Part shown: piece by piece, positions 7,896-17,536 of the stretch
How the letters are laid out: every line of letters begins with the position of its first letter
How positions within the stretch are numbered: the first letter of the stretch is position 1
From: Chitinophagales bacterium
GTDB lineage: Bacteria; Bacteroidota; Bacteroidia; Chitinophagales; Saprospiraceae
Length of the DNA: 64,000 nucleotides
Direction: 5' to 3'
Assembly: GCA_017303875.1 (NCBI GenBank)
Contig: JAFLBP010000017.1
Span: 1-64,000 of the forward strand
Translations under genes and position numbers: made by a program
Notes under the pieces: model-generated
What the model was told of the DNA's origin: nothing
Database searches by the model: none
The model's input: the letters and a program-made list of their open reading frames with translations, nothing else

Positions 7896-10381
7896 TGCAA
7901 TATACCCTGGCAGAAATCGGCGCCTTAACCGGCGCCGAATACTTGCAATGCCCGCATCCGCAGGCACTTATCGATACCTTGCTTTTTGACAGCCGGCAAA
8001 TTGCAACGCCTTCTTTTGCGTTGTTTTTTGCACTGGCCGGGCCGCGCCACGATGGCGCCAGGTATATTCCCGAGGCGTACCGCGCGGGGGTGCGCAGTTT
8101 TGTGCTGCGTGGCAATTTTGACCCCACGCCCTATCCGGATGCCAATTTTCTGCGGGTTCAAAATCCGCTTGATGCCCTGCAATCGCTGGCAGCCCGGCAC
8201 CGCCGGCGTTTTCATATTCCGGTCATCGGCATTACGGGCAGCAATGGCAAAACCATTGTCAAGGAATGGCTTTTTCAGCTGCTGCAACCCGATTTTGAAA
8301 CCCTGCGCAGCCCTAAAAGCTACAATTCCCAAATCGGAGTGCCCTTGTCGGTATGGCAATTACAGGCCAGCCATCAGCTGGCAATTTTTGAAGCCGGCAT
8401 TTCATTGCCCGCCGAAATGGCCCGGCTTGAAGCAGTTATACAACCCGACATTGGTATCTTTACCAATATCGGCGCGGCGCACCGCGAGGGATTTGAGTCA
8501 AAACAGGCCAAATTAGAAGAAAAAATGCGCCTGTTTGAAAATACAGCTTTGCTGATTTATTGCCGCGATCATGAAAAAATAGATGCTGCGGCGCGTTTGT
8601 GGGAAATGCAAAAAACAGCCCGCCGGATTTGTTCCTGGAGCCGAATGCCCGCTTCCGGAGCAGATTTTTTACTGGAAAACATACAGCATTTGCCGGATGG
8701 CGCCTGCCGTTTTCAGGTGCGCGCACAGGAAGAGCTCACAACCCTGCAAATTCCGTTCGGCGATGAAGCCTCGCTGGAAAATGCGATGCACTGCATCGTT
8801 ACGGCACGCAACCTGGGGCTGCCCATGGCCAGTATCCAGCAACGCCTGCAGCACCTGGAGCCGGTTGAAATGCGCCTGGAAATCAAGGCTGGCATTAATG
8901 GCTGCACAGTCATCAACGACGCCTACAACAATGACCTCTCTGCCTTGCGTATTGCCCTGCAATTTGCCGGCGGACAACGGCAACGCCGCGCCTTTACCCT
9001 TATTCTGAGCGATATTCTGCAAAGTGGTCAGAAAGATGAAGTGTTGTACCCCAAGGTGGCGAGCGCCATGCAGGAGCAAGGCGTGACGCGCCTCATCGGG
9101 ATCGGCAGGGCCGTTGCGGTGCTGCCTCAGTATTTGCCGGAAGGCTTTGATTGCCATTTTTACGAGGATACAGAGCAGTTTTTGCAACATTTCGGGCAGT
9201 TGAACTTTCAGAATGAGATGATTTTGGTAAAAGGCGCCCGCCCCTTTGCTTTTGAACGGGTAGCAGAACGCTTAGCCCAAAAAGCCCATAAAACCGTACT
9301 GGAGGTCAATCTCGGCGCACTCATTCACAACCTGAATACCTATCGAAGCCGCCTGAAACCCGGCACGCGCACCATGGCCATGGTAAAAGCCTCCGGATAT
9401 GGCAGCGGATCAGCAGAAGTGGCGCGCCTGCTGGAGTACCATAAAACAGACTATCTCGGCGTGGCTTATGCCGATGAAGGCATTGAACTTCGGCATGCCG
9501 GTGTCAACCTGCCCATTCTGGTACTCAATCCCGAACCGGCGAGTTTTGATCCCATGTACCGCTATCGCCTTGAACCGGAAATTTACAGTCTGGATATTTT
9601 GCGCGCCTTGCGGAACTACACCGGCGAAAGTCGGCAAATGGCCATTCATCTCAAACTCGACACCGGTATGCATCGCCTTGGCTTTGAAGCTGCCGATGTG
9701 CCGGCCTTGCTGATCTTGCTGCAAAGCGCCCCCAACCTGCACGTTCAGACCATTTTCAGCCATCTTGCTGCATCAGATGCGCCCGAACACGACGCATTTA
9801 CGCACCGGCAGGCCGAAACCTTTATGCAGCTGTATACCCAAATCTGCGAAGGCCTGGGCTATCGGCCCATGCGGCACCTCGCCAATACCGGAGGGATTGT
9901 GCGTTTTCCGGAATACCATTTTGAAATGGTACGTCTGGGCGTGGGGCTGTACGGCGTAGACAGCAGCGGATTAGCCGATAAATTGCAGGTGGTGAATACC
10001 CTGAAAGCAACGATCAGCCAGATCAAAAATCTGAAAGCCGGCGAAACCGTGGGGTATAATCGCAACAGCGGCGTACTCGCTGCACCAAAGCGCATTGCAA
10101 CCATCAGTATCGGCTATGCCGACGGCTTTTTGCGCTTGGCCGGGCGTGGGCAGTATGCCGTGCAGGTACACGGACAGGCGGCGCCTACAATTGGTAACGT
10201 TTGTATGGATATGACGATGATTGACGTTAGTCATATTCCGCAGGCCCGCGAAGGCGATGAGGTGATTGTGTTCGGTACGTCTCCTCGTGTGGAAAGCTTG
10301 GCCCAATGCCTGCAAACCATTCCTTATGAGGTATTTACCAATATCTCGGAACGGGTAAAGCGGGTATATTGGCAGGAGTAA
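7895..10381 (+). CDS. murF-alr: Bifunctional MurF ligase / alanine racemase
   Basis: An 828-residue fusion typical of Bacteroidota. The N-terminal half (about 1-450) is UDP-MurNAc-tripeptide:D-Ala-D-Ala ligase, with the ATP-binding 'ITGSNGKTIVKEW' (about 109-121), 'SYNSQIGVPLSV' and 'VINDAYNNDLSAL'. The C-terminal half (about 460-828) is a fold-type III PLP alanine racemase: the PLP lysine is in 'MAMVKASGYGSG' (about 497), the catalytic Tyr in 'ETVGYNRN', and 'GNVCMDMTMIDVS' lies near the second active-site base. One chain thus makes D-Ala and joins D-Ala-D-Ala to the precursor; the intervening Ddl ligase is not in the window. Cytoplasmic. It overlaps the upstream dioxygenase by one base. Confidence 0.96.
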   Translation: MQYTLAEIGALTGAEYLQCPHPQALIDTLLFDSRQIATPSFALFFALAGPRHDGARYIPEAYRAGVRSFVLRGNFDPTPYPDANFLRVQNPLDALQSLAARHRRRFHIPVIGITGSNGKTIVKEWLFQLLQPDFETLRSPKSYNSQIGVPLSVWQLQASHQLAIFEAGISLPAEMARLEAVIQPDIGIFTNIGAAHREGFESKQAKLEEKMRLFENTALLIYCRDHEKIDAAARLWEMQKTARRICSWSRMPASGADFLLENIQHLPDGACRFQVRAQEELTTLQIPFGDEASLENAMHCIVTARNLGLPMASIQQRLQHLEPVEMRLEIKAGINGCTVINDAYNNDLSALRIALQFAGGQRQRRAFTLILSDILQSGQKDEVLYPKVASAMQEQGVTRLIGIGRAVAVLPQYLPEGFDCHFYEDTEQFLQHFGQLNFQNEMILVKGARPFAFERVAERLAQKAHKTVLEVNLGALIHNLNTYRSRLKPGTRTMAMVKASGYGSGSAEVARLLEYHKTDYLGVAYADEGIELRHAGVNLPILVLNPEPASFDPMYRYRLEPEIYSLDILRALRNYTGESRQMAIHLKLDTGMHRLGFEAADVPALLILLQSAPNLHVQTIFSHLAASDAPEHDAFTHRQAETFMQLYTQICEGLGYRPMRHLANTGGIVRFPEYHFEMVRLGVGLYGVDSSGLADKLQVVNTLKATISQIKNLKAGETVGYNRNSGVLAAPKRIATISIGYADGFLRLAGRGQYAVQVHGQAAPTIGNVCMDMTMIDVSHIPQAREGDEVIVFGTSPRVESLAQCLQTIPYEVFTNISERVKRVYWQE

Positions 10382-10444
10382 GGCACCTGAAGTATTCCTG
10401 GAAAAGCCACGATAGTTCCCGACAATTTTTCAAATCTTGATACA

Positions 10445-11470
10445 ATGCGTTATATATTTTTTGCAAGCCTGATGTTGTTTGCGGCCTCCTGCGCCGATGT
10501 ACACCCGCGCAAGGCATTTGAACCCGCGCGAACACCTGCGCGTCCGGATTATGCACAATTGAGTGCCTGGGCCGCGCATCCGCAAAAAAACGACCCTTCA
10601 GATCGCAGACCGGAAGCTGTGCCGGCCGGTGATACCAGCAGGGCAGATGTTTTTTTCCTGCACCCGACCACGCTGACGGGCAGCAAACGCTACGAACGCG
10701 GCTGGAATGGTGATGTGGCAGATGAAAAATTGAATGAAAAAACCGATGGCAGTAGCATTTTATTCCAAGCCTCGGCATTTAATGCCGCCGGGCGTGTGTT
10801 TGCGCCCCGCTATCGGCAGGCACACCTGAATTCATTTTTTACCAAAGATAAAAAATCGGCCAATATCGCCCTCGATACGGCGTATACCGATGTGCTGGCC
10901 GCTTTTCGCTATTACCTGAAACACTGGAATCAGGGACGGCCTATTGTGCTGGCCGGTCATAGCCAGGGCGCCCGACACGCCCTTTACCTTTTGCGCAATG
11001 AAATTGAAAATAACCCCGAACTGCGCAAACGCGTGATTGTAACGTATATGGCCGGATGGCCCGTAAAAGCGGAATATTTTAAAAGCGTGCAGCCCTGTAC
11101 GCGCCCGGATCAGACGGATTGTTATTGCAGCTGGCGTACCTGGGAGCGCGATTTTGGCCGAAAACACGCTTTTGAAAACGATGTGGTATGTACCAATCCT
11201 TTGCTTTGGACCATTACGCCCGGGGAGTACGCCCCGGCGTCCCGCAACCTTGGCGGCGTGGTACAGCCATTTAAAACCGTGCGCCCGGCCCTCGCCGATG
11301 CGGAAGTATACAAGGGAATTGTTTTGTGCAAAAAGCCAAAATTCCCCGGCAGCTTTTTCTTTCGCCGCAAAAACTACCACATCGGCGACATCAACCTGTA
11401 CTACATGAACATACGCGAAAATGCGTGGGAACGGGTACAGGCCTGGGAGCGCACGCTTGGAAAGCGTTAG
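10445..11470 (+). CDS. DUF3089 alpha/beta-hydrolase-like lipoprotein
   Basis: A 341-residue predicted lipoprotein: the signal 'MRYIFFASLMLFAASC' ends in a lipobox with Cys16. The mature part matches DUF3089, with 'DVFFLHPTTLTGSKRYERGW' near the start and the nucleophile elbow 'GHSQGARHALYLL' near residue 175, so a serine esterase or lipase activity is plausible; the substrate is unknown. It follows murF-alr after 63 bp on the same strand. Its stop codon overlaps the convergent T9SS gene by 4 bp. Confidence 0.85.
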   Translation: MRYIFFASLMLFAASCADVHPRKAFEPARTPARPDYAQLSAWAAHPQKNDPSDRRPEAVPAGDTSRADVFFLHPTTLTGSKRYERGWNGDVADEKLNEKTDGSSILFQASAFNAAGRVFAPRYRQAHLNSFFTKDKKSANIALDTAYTDVLAAFRYYLKHWNQGRPIVLAGHSQGARHALYLLRNEIENNPELRKRVIVTYMAGWPVKAEYFKSVQPCTRPDQTDCYCSWRTWERDFGRKHAFENDVVCTNPLLWTITPGEYAPASRNLGGVVQPFKTVRPALADAEVYKGIVLCKKPKFPGSFFFRRKNYHIGDINLYYMNIRENAWERVQAWERTLGKR

Positions 11471-12573
11471 TTTTTCTCAAAAATCTTGCTGATCTGATTG
11501 CCATCGGCAAAAAGATGTAATACATAAGCGCCTTTGGGCCATGAGGCGGCTTCAAAGGTGAACGTCTGCTGTTCGGCGGCTAAAACGCCGCTTGCAATAT
11601 TTTGTCCCTGAAGGCTGAAAACCTGCCAGCTGCCGTCTTGTGCAAATGCCTGATCGAGTTGTACATGCAGGCGTTCCGACACCTGAAACGGATAAACGAT
11701 GGCGCCATTAGTGCTGCCAAGACGAACGGATTGTACGGGGCTGAAAGCCTCTTTTCCGTCCAGATCGCGCATGCGCAGGCGATAGTAGGCGCGACCCTGA
11801 AGCGCTCGTTCGTCGCTATAGCGATAGCTTTGTACTGCATCGCTGTTGCCTGCGGCAGGTGTTTGGCCGATGGCTTCAAAGCTGCGGCCGTCGGCACTGC
11901 GCTCAATGACATAGTCGCGGGTATTGCGCTCCTGAGCGCTGCTCCAATCGAGCTGAACCGTACGGATACCGATGGGGCGGGCACTGAAATCGCTCAGGGT
12001 AACGGGGAGGGCAATTGACCCGGCTACCTGAATATTGTCAAATGCCCACCAGTTGCTTGATCCCAGCGACTGGGAATTGTAGCCATAAATACGGAATGCA
12101 ATAGTGGTAGTTTGCTGCGAGAGCATTTGCGAGAAGCTGCCTGAGCTGGTCCAGGTGGTGGTGCTTGTGCCGCTGCCCAGAACACTTGAAGTGGCAAAGC
12201 CATCGGTAGAGGCATGTACTTCATAGTTTTTAGGGCCTTGAGTACCCCGGATTTGGGAAAAACTGATGCCGATGCTGCTGCCACTGCTCAGGGCGTAACC
12301 GGCATCGGTATTGATACTGATTTCAAGGTATTCAGTAGTGCTGACAGCGCCAGCGTTGGTCCAGTCTTCTGCCTGATAAGCCGACTGGCCGGAGACAGTA
12401 ATAAGTGCCGGGTTGGTCATACCCGCAGCAAATGCGGCATCATCCGGGTTGACGATGGTGCTGCTGGAAGATCCGCCTTGATTTGTGCTAAAAGCCCAGG
12501 ATGCGCTAAATGCCTGAGCACTTAAATGATAAGCAGAAAGTAAAATGGACAAAAACAGGAAAAAGTTCCTCAT
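11467..12573 (-). CDS. T9SS-sorted secreted protein, 368 residues
   Basis: Signal peptide 'MRNFFLFLSILLSAYHLSAQ', then a beta-sandwich region of about 165 residues rich in Ser, Thr and Gly ('YEVHASTDGFATSSVLGSG', 'NWWAFDNIQVAG'), resembling the carbohydrate-binding or discoidin-like folds of secreted Bacteroidota proteins. The segment 'LPVTLSDFSARPIGIRTVQL' through 'YYRLRMRDLDGKEAFS' is the linker domain commonly found before T9SS tails, and the end ('VFSLQGQNIASGVLAA' to 'ISKIFEKN') is a sorting domain. No enzymatic motif was recognised. The 354 bp upstream to the next gene hold no further gene. Confidence 0.85.
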   Translation of the reverse strand: MRNFFLFLSILLSAYHLSAQAFSASWAFSTNQGGSSSSTIVNPDDAAFAAGMTNPALITVSGQSAYQAEDWTNAGAVSTTEYLEISINTDAGYALSSGSSIGISFSQIRGTQGPKNYEVHASTDGFATSSVLGSGTSTTTWTSSGSFSQMLSQQTTTIAFRIYGYNSQSLGSSNWWAFDNIQVAGSIALPVTLSDFSARPIGIRTVQLDWSSAQERNTRDYVIERSADGRSFEAIGQTPAAGNSDAVQSYRYSDERALQGRAYYRLRMRDLDGKEAFSPVQSVRLGSTNGAIVYPFQVSERLHVQLDQAFAQDGSWQVFSLQGQNIASGVLAAEQQTFTFEAASWPKGAYVLHLFADGNQISKIFEKN

Positions 12574-12927
12574 GGAAATCAGTGTTTAGGTGATGGAATT
12601 TTTTGCGTTCAGTGTTGAAGGCGGTGCAGTCATTAATGCCGACTGCGAGGATTAAAATTATAAGTCCTTAGAAGACAATATTATACAAGAGCAAAAGTCA
12701 TTGCAAATATTGTGCCGCATCCGCAGTCATTGGCCTTTGTACGCAAATCAGATAATTTGGCCACATGGTTTGTAGAAAAAATATTGCTCCTTGTCAATTG
12801 TGTATGCGCGGATGAGGAAGAGTTGCTGTTGCCGGGGAATAAATTTAGACGAAATTGAGGTAATTGCAAATTTGATCCTTGTAATCCATCAAAAAAAACA
12901 GAATTTTGCCCGCAAAACAATACACAA
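12574..12927. other. Divergent intergenic region, no gene seen
   Basis: A 354-bp AT-rich spacer between the divergent T9SS gene and the small membrane protein gene. On the plus strand GAATTTTG (12901-12908), with CTTG 19 bp upstream, is a one-mismatch promoter for the small gene. Nothing convincing was found for the minus-strand gene, and no RNA structure was recognised. Confidence 0.5.
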
Positions 12928-13176
12928 ATGAGCGAAACGAACAGCAGCTCCATGAACTGGCTCAAAGGCATCTTTTACACCCTGGTTGTCTTTGGCGCAT
13001 TCAGTCTTTTACAATATCAGATTTATTACCCCATTTTGGTGGCAGGTGGCCTGGTCGCGGGTATTTTTATGTATAAAACCAGCGACAACAAAGCCCTCAC
13101 CTGGAGCTTTATCATCGGCAGCATCTTGTTTGGCGTTTTTGCCTATGTAATGGCCATCTACTTCCCGATTAAATAA
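12928..13176 (+). CDS. Small three-helix membrane protein of unknown function
   Basis: An 82-residue protein with three hydrophobic segments: about 14-27 ('IFYTLVVFGAFSLL'), 33-48 ('YPILVAGGLVAGIFMY') and 59-78 ('WSFIIGSILFGVFAYVMAIY'). The N-terminus is short and polar. I do not recognise the family. The frame ends one base before the convergent glycosyltransferase-like gene. A start at ATG 12928 fits a weak promoter about 20 bp upstream. Confidence 0.75.
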   Translation: MSETNSSSMNWLKGIFYTLVVFGAFSLLQYQIYYPILVAGGLVAGIFMYKTSDNKALTWSFIIGSILFGVFAYVMAIYFPIK

Positions 13177-13177
13177 A

Positions 13178-14647
13178 TTATTGGCGTTTTTTGCGCATCA
13201 GCACCATACCGCCGGTGCCGCTTGGCAGTACGTCTTCGTAGCCGCGTTCGCGCAGGAAGTCAATTTCCCGGCCTTCGGAAGTAAAGTAAAATTCGGTGTT
13301 CATGGCCGGGTCTTGTCCGCCGTGCCAGGGCACCATTCTTACCCATTGTCCGTAGTTGTTGGCCGCTGTATGCGTGTGGAACTCCAGCGAGTTTTGCAGA
13401 CTGGAATTACAATCCAGTATAATGGGTTCCTTGCGGCCTTCCTGCTCGTGTACTGTTTTTAAGTAATTGAGTATCTTGTAGGTATGTTTGTCGAAATACC
13501 ATTCAAAAGATTCATTCAGATTGGCGGCACGGGCAAAATTGAAGACCGTAAAGAACATTAGCGGTGCTACATAATATACTACGCGGCGACCCCAGTGCCG
13601 GGCAATTTGCGCGGCAGCGCCAGCCAGCATCAGGGCAAACAAGGGGTGAAACAACAAGGCCGTGCGCGCATTGAGGAAAGGCACGTTCAGCAGGTAATGC
13701 TGCAATACATTCAGCAGCAAGGTGCCGCCCAGCAGCAAACTGCCAAATACAAAGGTATCCTGCCCGATGCGCATTTTACGTCGGAAAAACAAAAAGCCGC
13801 CGATCAGAATACCCAACAGCGAAACCACCGCCAGGATACCCGCCAATGCCTGCACGCCGTTTTCACCGAGATAAATGGCCTTGCGCGCCGAGGCGCTGGT
13901 AAACGGAATAAGCGTCTCGCGCCAGAAACTGGAGTTGCCCCAAAAACGAAATTCATCATTCGACTGCATCCGCGAAATGGGCATGTAACTGAGCAAAATA
14001 AATACGGCGAATAAAATGCTCAGTGGCCGTACTTTAGGCCAAAAAGCGCGCCAATCGGCCGTTTTTTCCTTAACAAGCCACAGCAGCACCACAAAATACA
14101 CCGGAAAAAAATTCAGTGCTGTGAAACTGGCAATCACCGATAAGCCCGCTGCCCACATGCCGCGTTTGGCATTTTTCTCTGCCCCGTCGAGCTGGTATTG
14201 CCAGGCAAAATAAACGGCGAGCAGGAGCAATCCGACTGATAAGCCGTACCCGCGTGCCAGACTGAAAAACTCGGTCACAAATGGATTGCCCAGCAGCAAA
14301 ACGATCGTGAACAGGCGCACCAATGAGTCGCCGGAAAACAGCCGCGCCAACTTCCAGCTCGCGAACAGATAAGCAATACCACCGAGCAGGGCCGGAAGCC
14401 TTGCGGTAAACGTATTCATGTCGAACATGCCCGCAAAAATTTTAATCAGCAGCGTGTTCAGCACGTGATTGTTGGGTACCGGGTCTTTGCTATACGTAAT
14501 GATCTCCACGGCTAAGCGGGGCACGTGGTTAATACAGGTGGCCACCTCGTCGATGGTCATCGGGATGGCAAAAAGGCGTTGTACAACGTACCAGATCCAA
14601 ATTCCGGCCACGGCGAGGGCGGCCAGCCAGTCGAGACGGCTTTTCAT
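13178..14647 (-). CDS. Multi-spanning membrane protein, GT-C glycosyltransferase-like (GT39/PMT type)
   Basis: A 489-residue polytopic membrane protein with about ten or more hydrophobic helices. An acidic pair in the first extracytoplasmic loop ('PMTIDEVATCINHVP', about residues 28-42) matches the D-E motif of GT-C enzymes that use polyprenyl-phosphate sugars. 'TARLPALLGGIAYLFASWKLARLF' spans the usual second and third helices. The C-terminal soluble part ('KHTYKILNYLKTVHEQ') is short. Donor and acceptor are unknown. It lies 28 bp downstream of pnuC on the same strand and is probably cotranscribed. Confidence 0.75.
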   Translation of the reverse strand: MKSRLDWLAALAVAGIWIWYVVQRLFAIPMTIDEVATCINHVPRLAVEIITYSKDPVPNNHVLNTLLIKIFAGMFDMNTFTARLPALLGGIAYLFASWKLARLFSGDSLVRLFTIVLLLGNPFVTEFFSLARGYGLSVGLLLLAVYFAWQYQLDGAEKNAKRGMWAAGLSVIASFTALNFFPVYFVVLLWLVKEKTADWRAFWPKVRPLSILFAVFILLSYMPISRMQSNDEFRFWGNSSFWRETLIPFTSASARKAIYLGENGVQALAGILAVVSLLGILIGGFLFFRRKMRIGQDTFVFGSLLLGGTLLLNVLQHYLLNVPFLNARTALLFHPLFALMLAGAAAQIARHWGRRVVYYVAPLMFFTVFNFARAANLNESFEWYFDKHTYKILNYLKTVHEQEGRKEPIILDCNSSLQNSLEFHTHTAANNYGQWVRMVPWHGGQDPAMNTEFYFTSEGREIDFLRERGYEDVLPSGTGGMVLMRKKRQ

Positions 14648-14675
14648 ATCGTATTGATGTGTGCTGCAAACATAC

Positions 14676-15296
14676 TCAGGATTTGGCTTCCTGTTCGCGT
14701 AATTTTTTATTCCACTCTATTAATCCCAGTATGGCCAACAGCAAAAAAACGATGTATTGGAAACTCGTAAATACCAGTCCTTTGCTGAAATACAAGGGAA
14801 TGGAGGCGAGGTTGGTGATGATCCACCAGATCCAGTTTTCTGTTTTTTTACGCGTCATCAGCCACATGGCAGTGTAAGCCGTTGCCGAAGCAAAGGCATC
14901 TGCCACGGGCACCGTGCTTTTTGTAAAACAAGCCAGAATCAGGTACAAAACCAACCAGGCGCCCGCTGCAAAACCCGTTGCCTGCCACCACTCCCGCACA
15001 GAAGAACGGGAAATGGCCAGCGCGGCCTGTCCGTCGGCCCGCCGGTCTGCCCACGCATACCAGCCGATGATACTCATAATGGTGTAATAAAAATTGACGC
15101 TCGCTTCGGCGAAAAGCCAGGACTCCATACACAGGTAAATATACAGGGTCGTGTTTACCAATCCCGTGGGGTATACCAGTACATTGGCGGCGCGCGAGTA
15201 CAGCACGGAAATAATGCCGAACACTACAGCAATGCCTTCTATCCAGGAGGTGTTGAGCAGGCCGTCGAGCCATTGCTGGTAAATAGAATGGAGCAT
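14676..15296 (-). CDS. pnuC: PnuC-type nicotinamide riboside/vitamin transporter
   Basis: About 206 residues with seven predicted helices, matching the PnuC family of facilitators that take up unphosphorylated vitamins, classically nicotinamide riboside, which a cytoplasmic kinase then traps. Family signatures seen are 'WIEGIAVVFGIISVLYS', 'LVYPTGLVNTTLYIYLC', 'NFYYTIMSIIGWYAW' and 'NLASIPLYFSKGLVFTSFQY'. Some PnuC proteins carry thiamine or riboflavin instead; no riboswitch was recognised in the leader, so substrate is left open. An in-frame TTG at 15302 is the alternative start. It probably heads an operon with the GT-C-like gene. Confidence 0.9.
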   Translation of the reverse strand: MLHSIYQQWLDGLLNTSWIEGIAVVFGIISVLYSRAANVLVYPTGLVNTTLYIYLCMESWLFAEASVNFYYTIMSIIGWYAWADRRADGQAALAISRSSVREWWQATGFAAGAWLVLYLILACFTKSTVPVADAFASATAYTAMWLMTRKKTENWIWWIITNLASIPLYFSKGLVFTSFQYIVFLLLAILGLIEWNKKLREQEAKS

Positions 15297-15323
15297 AATC
15301 AATATTTGCAGCTAAAGGAAGGG

Positions 15324-15331
15324 CAAAAATA
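15324..15331 (-). promoter_or_regulatory. -7 element for pnuC
   Basis: Minus-strand TATTTTTG matches TAnnTTTG and predicts a start near 15317, about 20 nt before the ATG at 15296. The short leader argues against a riboswitch there. Confidence 0.5.
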
Positions 15332-15500
15332 GCAGTACTGCAAACACTCCGATAAAATGTTGCGGACAGAAAATGCCTTTCGCAATTATTAGGCCTCAAA
15401 AACTGTTATAGGTGGCGCGCAGGGGTGCATGTCGGAAAAAGTCGGAAATTGCCGTGCCGATAAGCAGATCCCGTCATTTTTTACATTTAGATTCAATTGC

Positions 15501-17444
15501 ATGTTTTTTCGTTTTTCATTGTTGATTTGCCTGTTTTTTATCATTGGCATGCCGCTTTTTGCTCAAAAAACGCGCTTTGTTACTAAAACTACGGCGCCGG
15601 AAAAAGCACAGTCGGCCTTCAACGATGGCATGAATGAACTCCGCGGCGGCAGCAGTAATATTGCCGCAGGTTTTTTTGAACGCGCCCTTAAAATTGCCCC
15701 CAATTTTATCGACGCGCATATTTTGCTCGGCGGCTGTCATTATGAAATGAAAGACTACGCCCGCGCGGAAATTGCTTTTGAAAATGCCATCGCGCTGGAT
15801 TCGCTCTATGAAATCCGCACTCCCTTTACCTTAGCCATTTGCGAATGGCAGCAGGATAAATTTGAAGAAGCCGCCCAACACGCCGCCCAATACCTGCGCC
15901 ATGAAAAAACGAATGAAAAACTGCTCAATGAAGCCCGGTTGCTCCTGCAAAACGCAAAATTCGCGGCAGTAGCCATTAAAAACCCGGTGCCCTTCGATCC
16001 GCAAACGCTCGGCGAGGGTGTGAACACGGCCGCTGAAGAATACCTGCCTTCGCTCACCGCCGACGGACAAACCCTCATTTTTACCCGCATGGAATTTGGC
16101 GATGAAAATTTCTACGCCAGTACCCTGCAAAACGGTAAATGGAGTACCGCCGAAGCCCTGATGGCCATCAACACGCCGCAAAACGAAGGGGCGGAGCATA
16201 TCAGCGCCGACGGTACCTGGCTTGTGTTTACAGCCTGCGACCGACGCGGCGATGGCTCGCTCGGCTCCTGCGATATTTACTGGTCGCAGCTCAAAAATTC
16301 GGGTTGGACCAGCCCGCAACCTTTCAGCAATGCCATCAACTCCAGCAGCTGGGATGCACAGCCCTGCATCAGCGCCGACGGCAAAAGCTTGTATTTCAGC
16401 AGCACGCGCCCGGGCGGTAAAGGCGGCGGCGATTTGTACGTCACGCATCGTTTGCCGGGCGGCCGCTGGTCGAAACCCGAAAATCTCGGCGACAGCATCA
16501 ATACCGCGTTTAAAGAGCAAACGCCTTTTTTGCACCCCGACGGACAAACCCTGTATTTTGCTTCCGAGGGCTGGCCGGGCATGGGCAACAGCGACCTGTT
16601 TTACAGTCGGCGCAAGCCCGACGGCACTTGGAGCAAGCCGCAAAACTTAGGGTATCCGATCAATACCAAAGGGCAGGAGGGCGCGATGTTTGTGAGCCTC
16701 GACGGGCGCAAGGGCTACTACGCTGCCGTGCGGCCCGAGGGCAAGGGGCGCAATGATATTTATGCATTTGATTTACCGGAATTTGCGCGTCCCAAACCCG
16801 TTACCTATGCCCGGATCAAAGTGCGCGATGCAGCGACCGGCAACCCCATTCCGGCAAAATTAGAATTGAGCGAGGTCAAAACCGCCAAACCCTACACCAC
16901 TGCCAATACCCGTAAAGACGGCACCGCCCTGGTGTGTTTGCCCGCCGGAACAGAATACGCCTTGCGGATCAACAAAGACCAATACCTGCTTTTTTCGGAA
17001 AATTTCAACCTGACGGAAAACGCGTCTTTTGATAAACCCTTTGAGCTGGAAGCCGTGTTGCAGCCCATTCCGGACAGCACGGAAAGCAAAATTCCGGCGG
17101 CAGCCGGTCAGCCCGTTACCCTGAACAATGTATTTTTTGAAACCGGCTCTGCCAAATTAAGACCGGAGTCGGGCGCCGAGCTGGATGAGCTGGCGGCTTT
17201 GCTTCAGAAAAACCGGCATTTGCGTATTCAGATCAATGGCCACACCGATGATGTGGGCGAGGCCGCTTTCAACCAGCGCTTGTCGGAGCAACGCGCTCAA
17301 ACCGTGCTGGAATACCTGAGCAGCAAGGGCGTTGCGGCGGAGCGCCTGCGCGCCAAAGGTTTTGGCGAGAGCAAGCCCATTGCGGCGAATACCTCCGAAG
17401 AGGGTCGCAGCAGTAACAGGAGGACGGAGTTTGAGTTGTGGTAG
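15501..17444 (+). CDS. OmpA-family protein with TPR and PD40 propeller
   Basis: About 647 residues. Signal peptide 'MFFRFSLLICLFFIIGMPLFAQ'; two or three TPR units (about 40-130, 'AAGFFERALKIAPNFIDAHI'); a beta-propeller of PD40/WD40-like repeats (about 165-425, with recurring 'SADG' and 'YFSSTRPGGKGGGDLY'); a carboxypeptidase-regulatory-like beta domain (about 435-520); and a C-terminal OmpA peptidoglycan-binding domain ('NNVFFETGSAKLRPESG', 'INGHTDDVG', 'NRRTEFELW'). This order is common in Bacteroidota envelope proteins, and the predicted place is the periplasmic side of the outer membrane, bound to peptidoglycan. The frame is open from 15429, but ATG 15501 gives a proper signal peptide. 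Confidence 0.9.
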   Translation: MFFRFSLLICLFFIIGMPLFAQKTRFVTKTTAPEKAQSAFNDGMNELRGGSSNIAAGFFERALKIAPNFIDAHILLGGCHYEMKDYARAEIAFENAIALDSLYEIRTPFTLAICEWQQDKFEEAAQHAAQYLRHEKTNEKLLNEARLLLQNAKFAAVAIKNPVPFDPQTLGEGVNTAAEEYLPSLTADGQTLIFTRMEFGDENFYASTLQNGKWSTAEALMAINTPQNEGAEHISADGTWLVFTACDRRGDGSLGSCDIYWSQLKNSGWTSPQPFSNAINSSSWDAQPCISADGKSLYFSSTRPGGKGGGDLYVTHRLPGGRWSKPENLGDSINTAFKEQTPFLHPDGQTLYFASEGWPGMGNSDLFYSRRKPDGTWSKPQNLGYPINTKGQEGAMFVSLDGRKGYYAAVRPEGKGRNDIYAFDLPEFARPKPVTYARIKVRDAATGNPIPAKLELSEVKTAKPYTTANTRKDGTALVCLPAGTEYALRINKDQYLLFSENFNLTENASFDKPFELEAVLQPIPDSTESKIPAAAGQPVTLNNVFFETGSAKLRPESGAELDELAALLQKNRHLRIQINGHTDDVGEAAFNQRLSEQRAQTVLEYLSSKGVAAERLRAKGFGESKPIAANTSEEGRSSNRRTEFELW

Positions 17445-17463
17445 TTTTAGAGATTTTTTCGTA

Positions 17464-17535
17464 TTGAAAAATATTTTTCAAACAAGAAAATAAGATATGG
17501 GATAAAAATGTATTATCTTTGGTGAAAATTTCACC
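17464..17535 (+). promoter_or_regulatory. rloA-like promoter flanked by two palindromes
   Basis: The -7 element TATCTTTG (17514-17521) has a perfect 18-bp palindrome upstream (17464-17481, TTGAAAAATATTTTTCAA). A second one, with 7-bp arms and one central base, covers the predicted start site (17521-17535, GGTGAAAATTTCACC). Both share TGAAA...TTTCA, as expected of two sites for one dimeric repressor. The ATG at 17537 follows at once. A TTG in frame at 17519 lies in the -7 element and is not the start. Confidence 0.6.
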
Positions 17536-17536
17536 A

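Noticed and set aside
6852..7967. Minus-strand frame of 371 codons
   Set aside because: Shadow of the dioxygenase gene, which has an intact iron-binding triad.
15303..15428. Riboswitch upstream of pnuC
   Set aside because: A promoter element lies only about 30 bp before the start codon and no known aptamer pattern was recognised.
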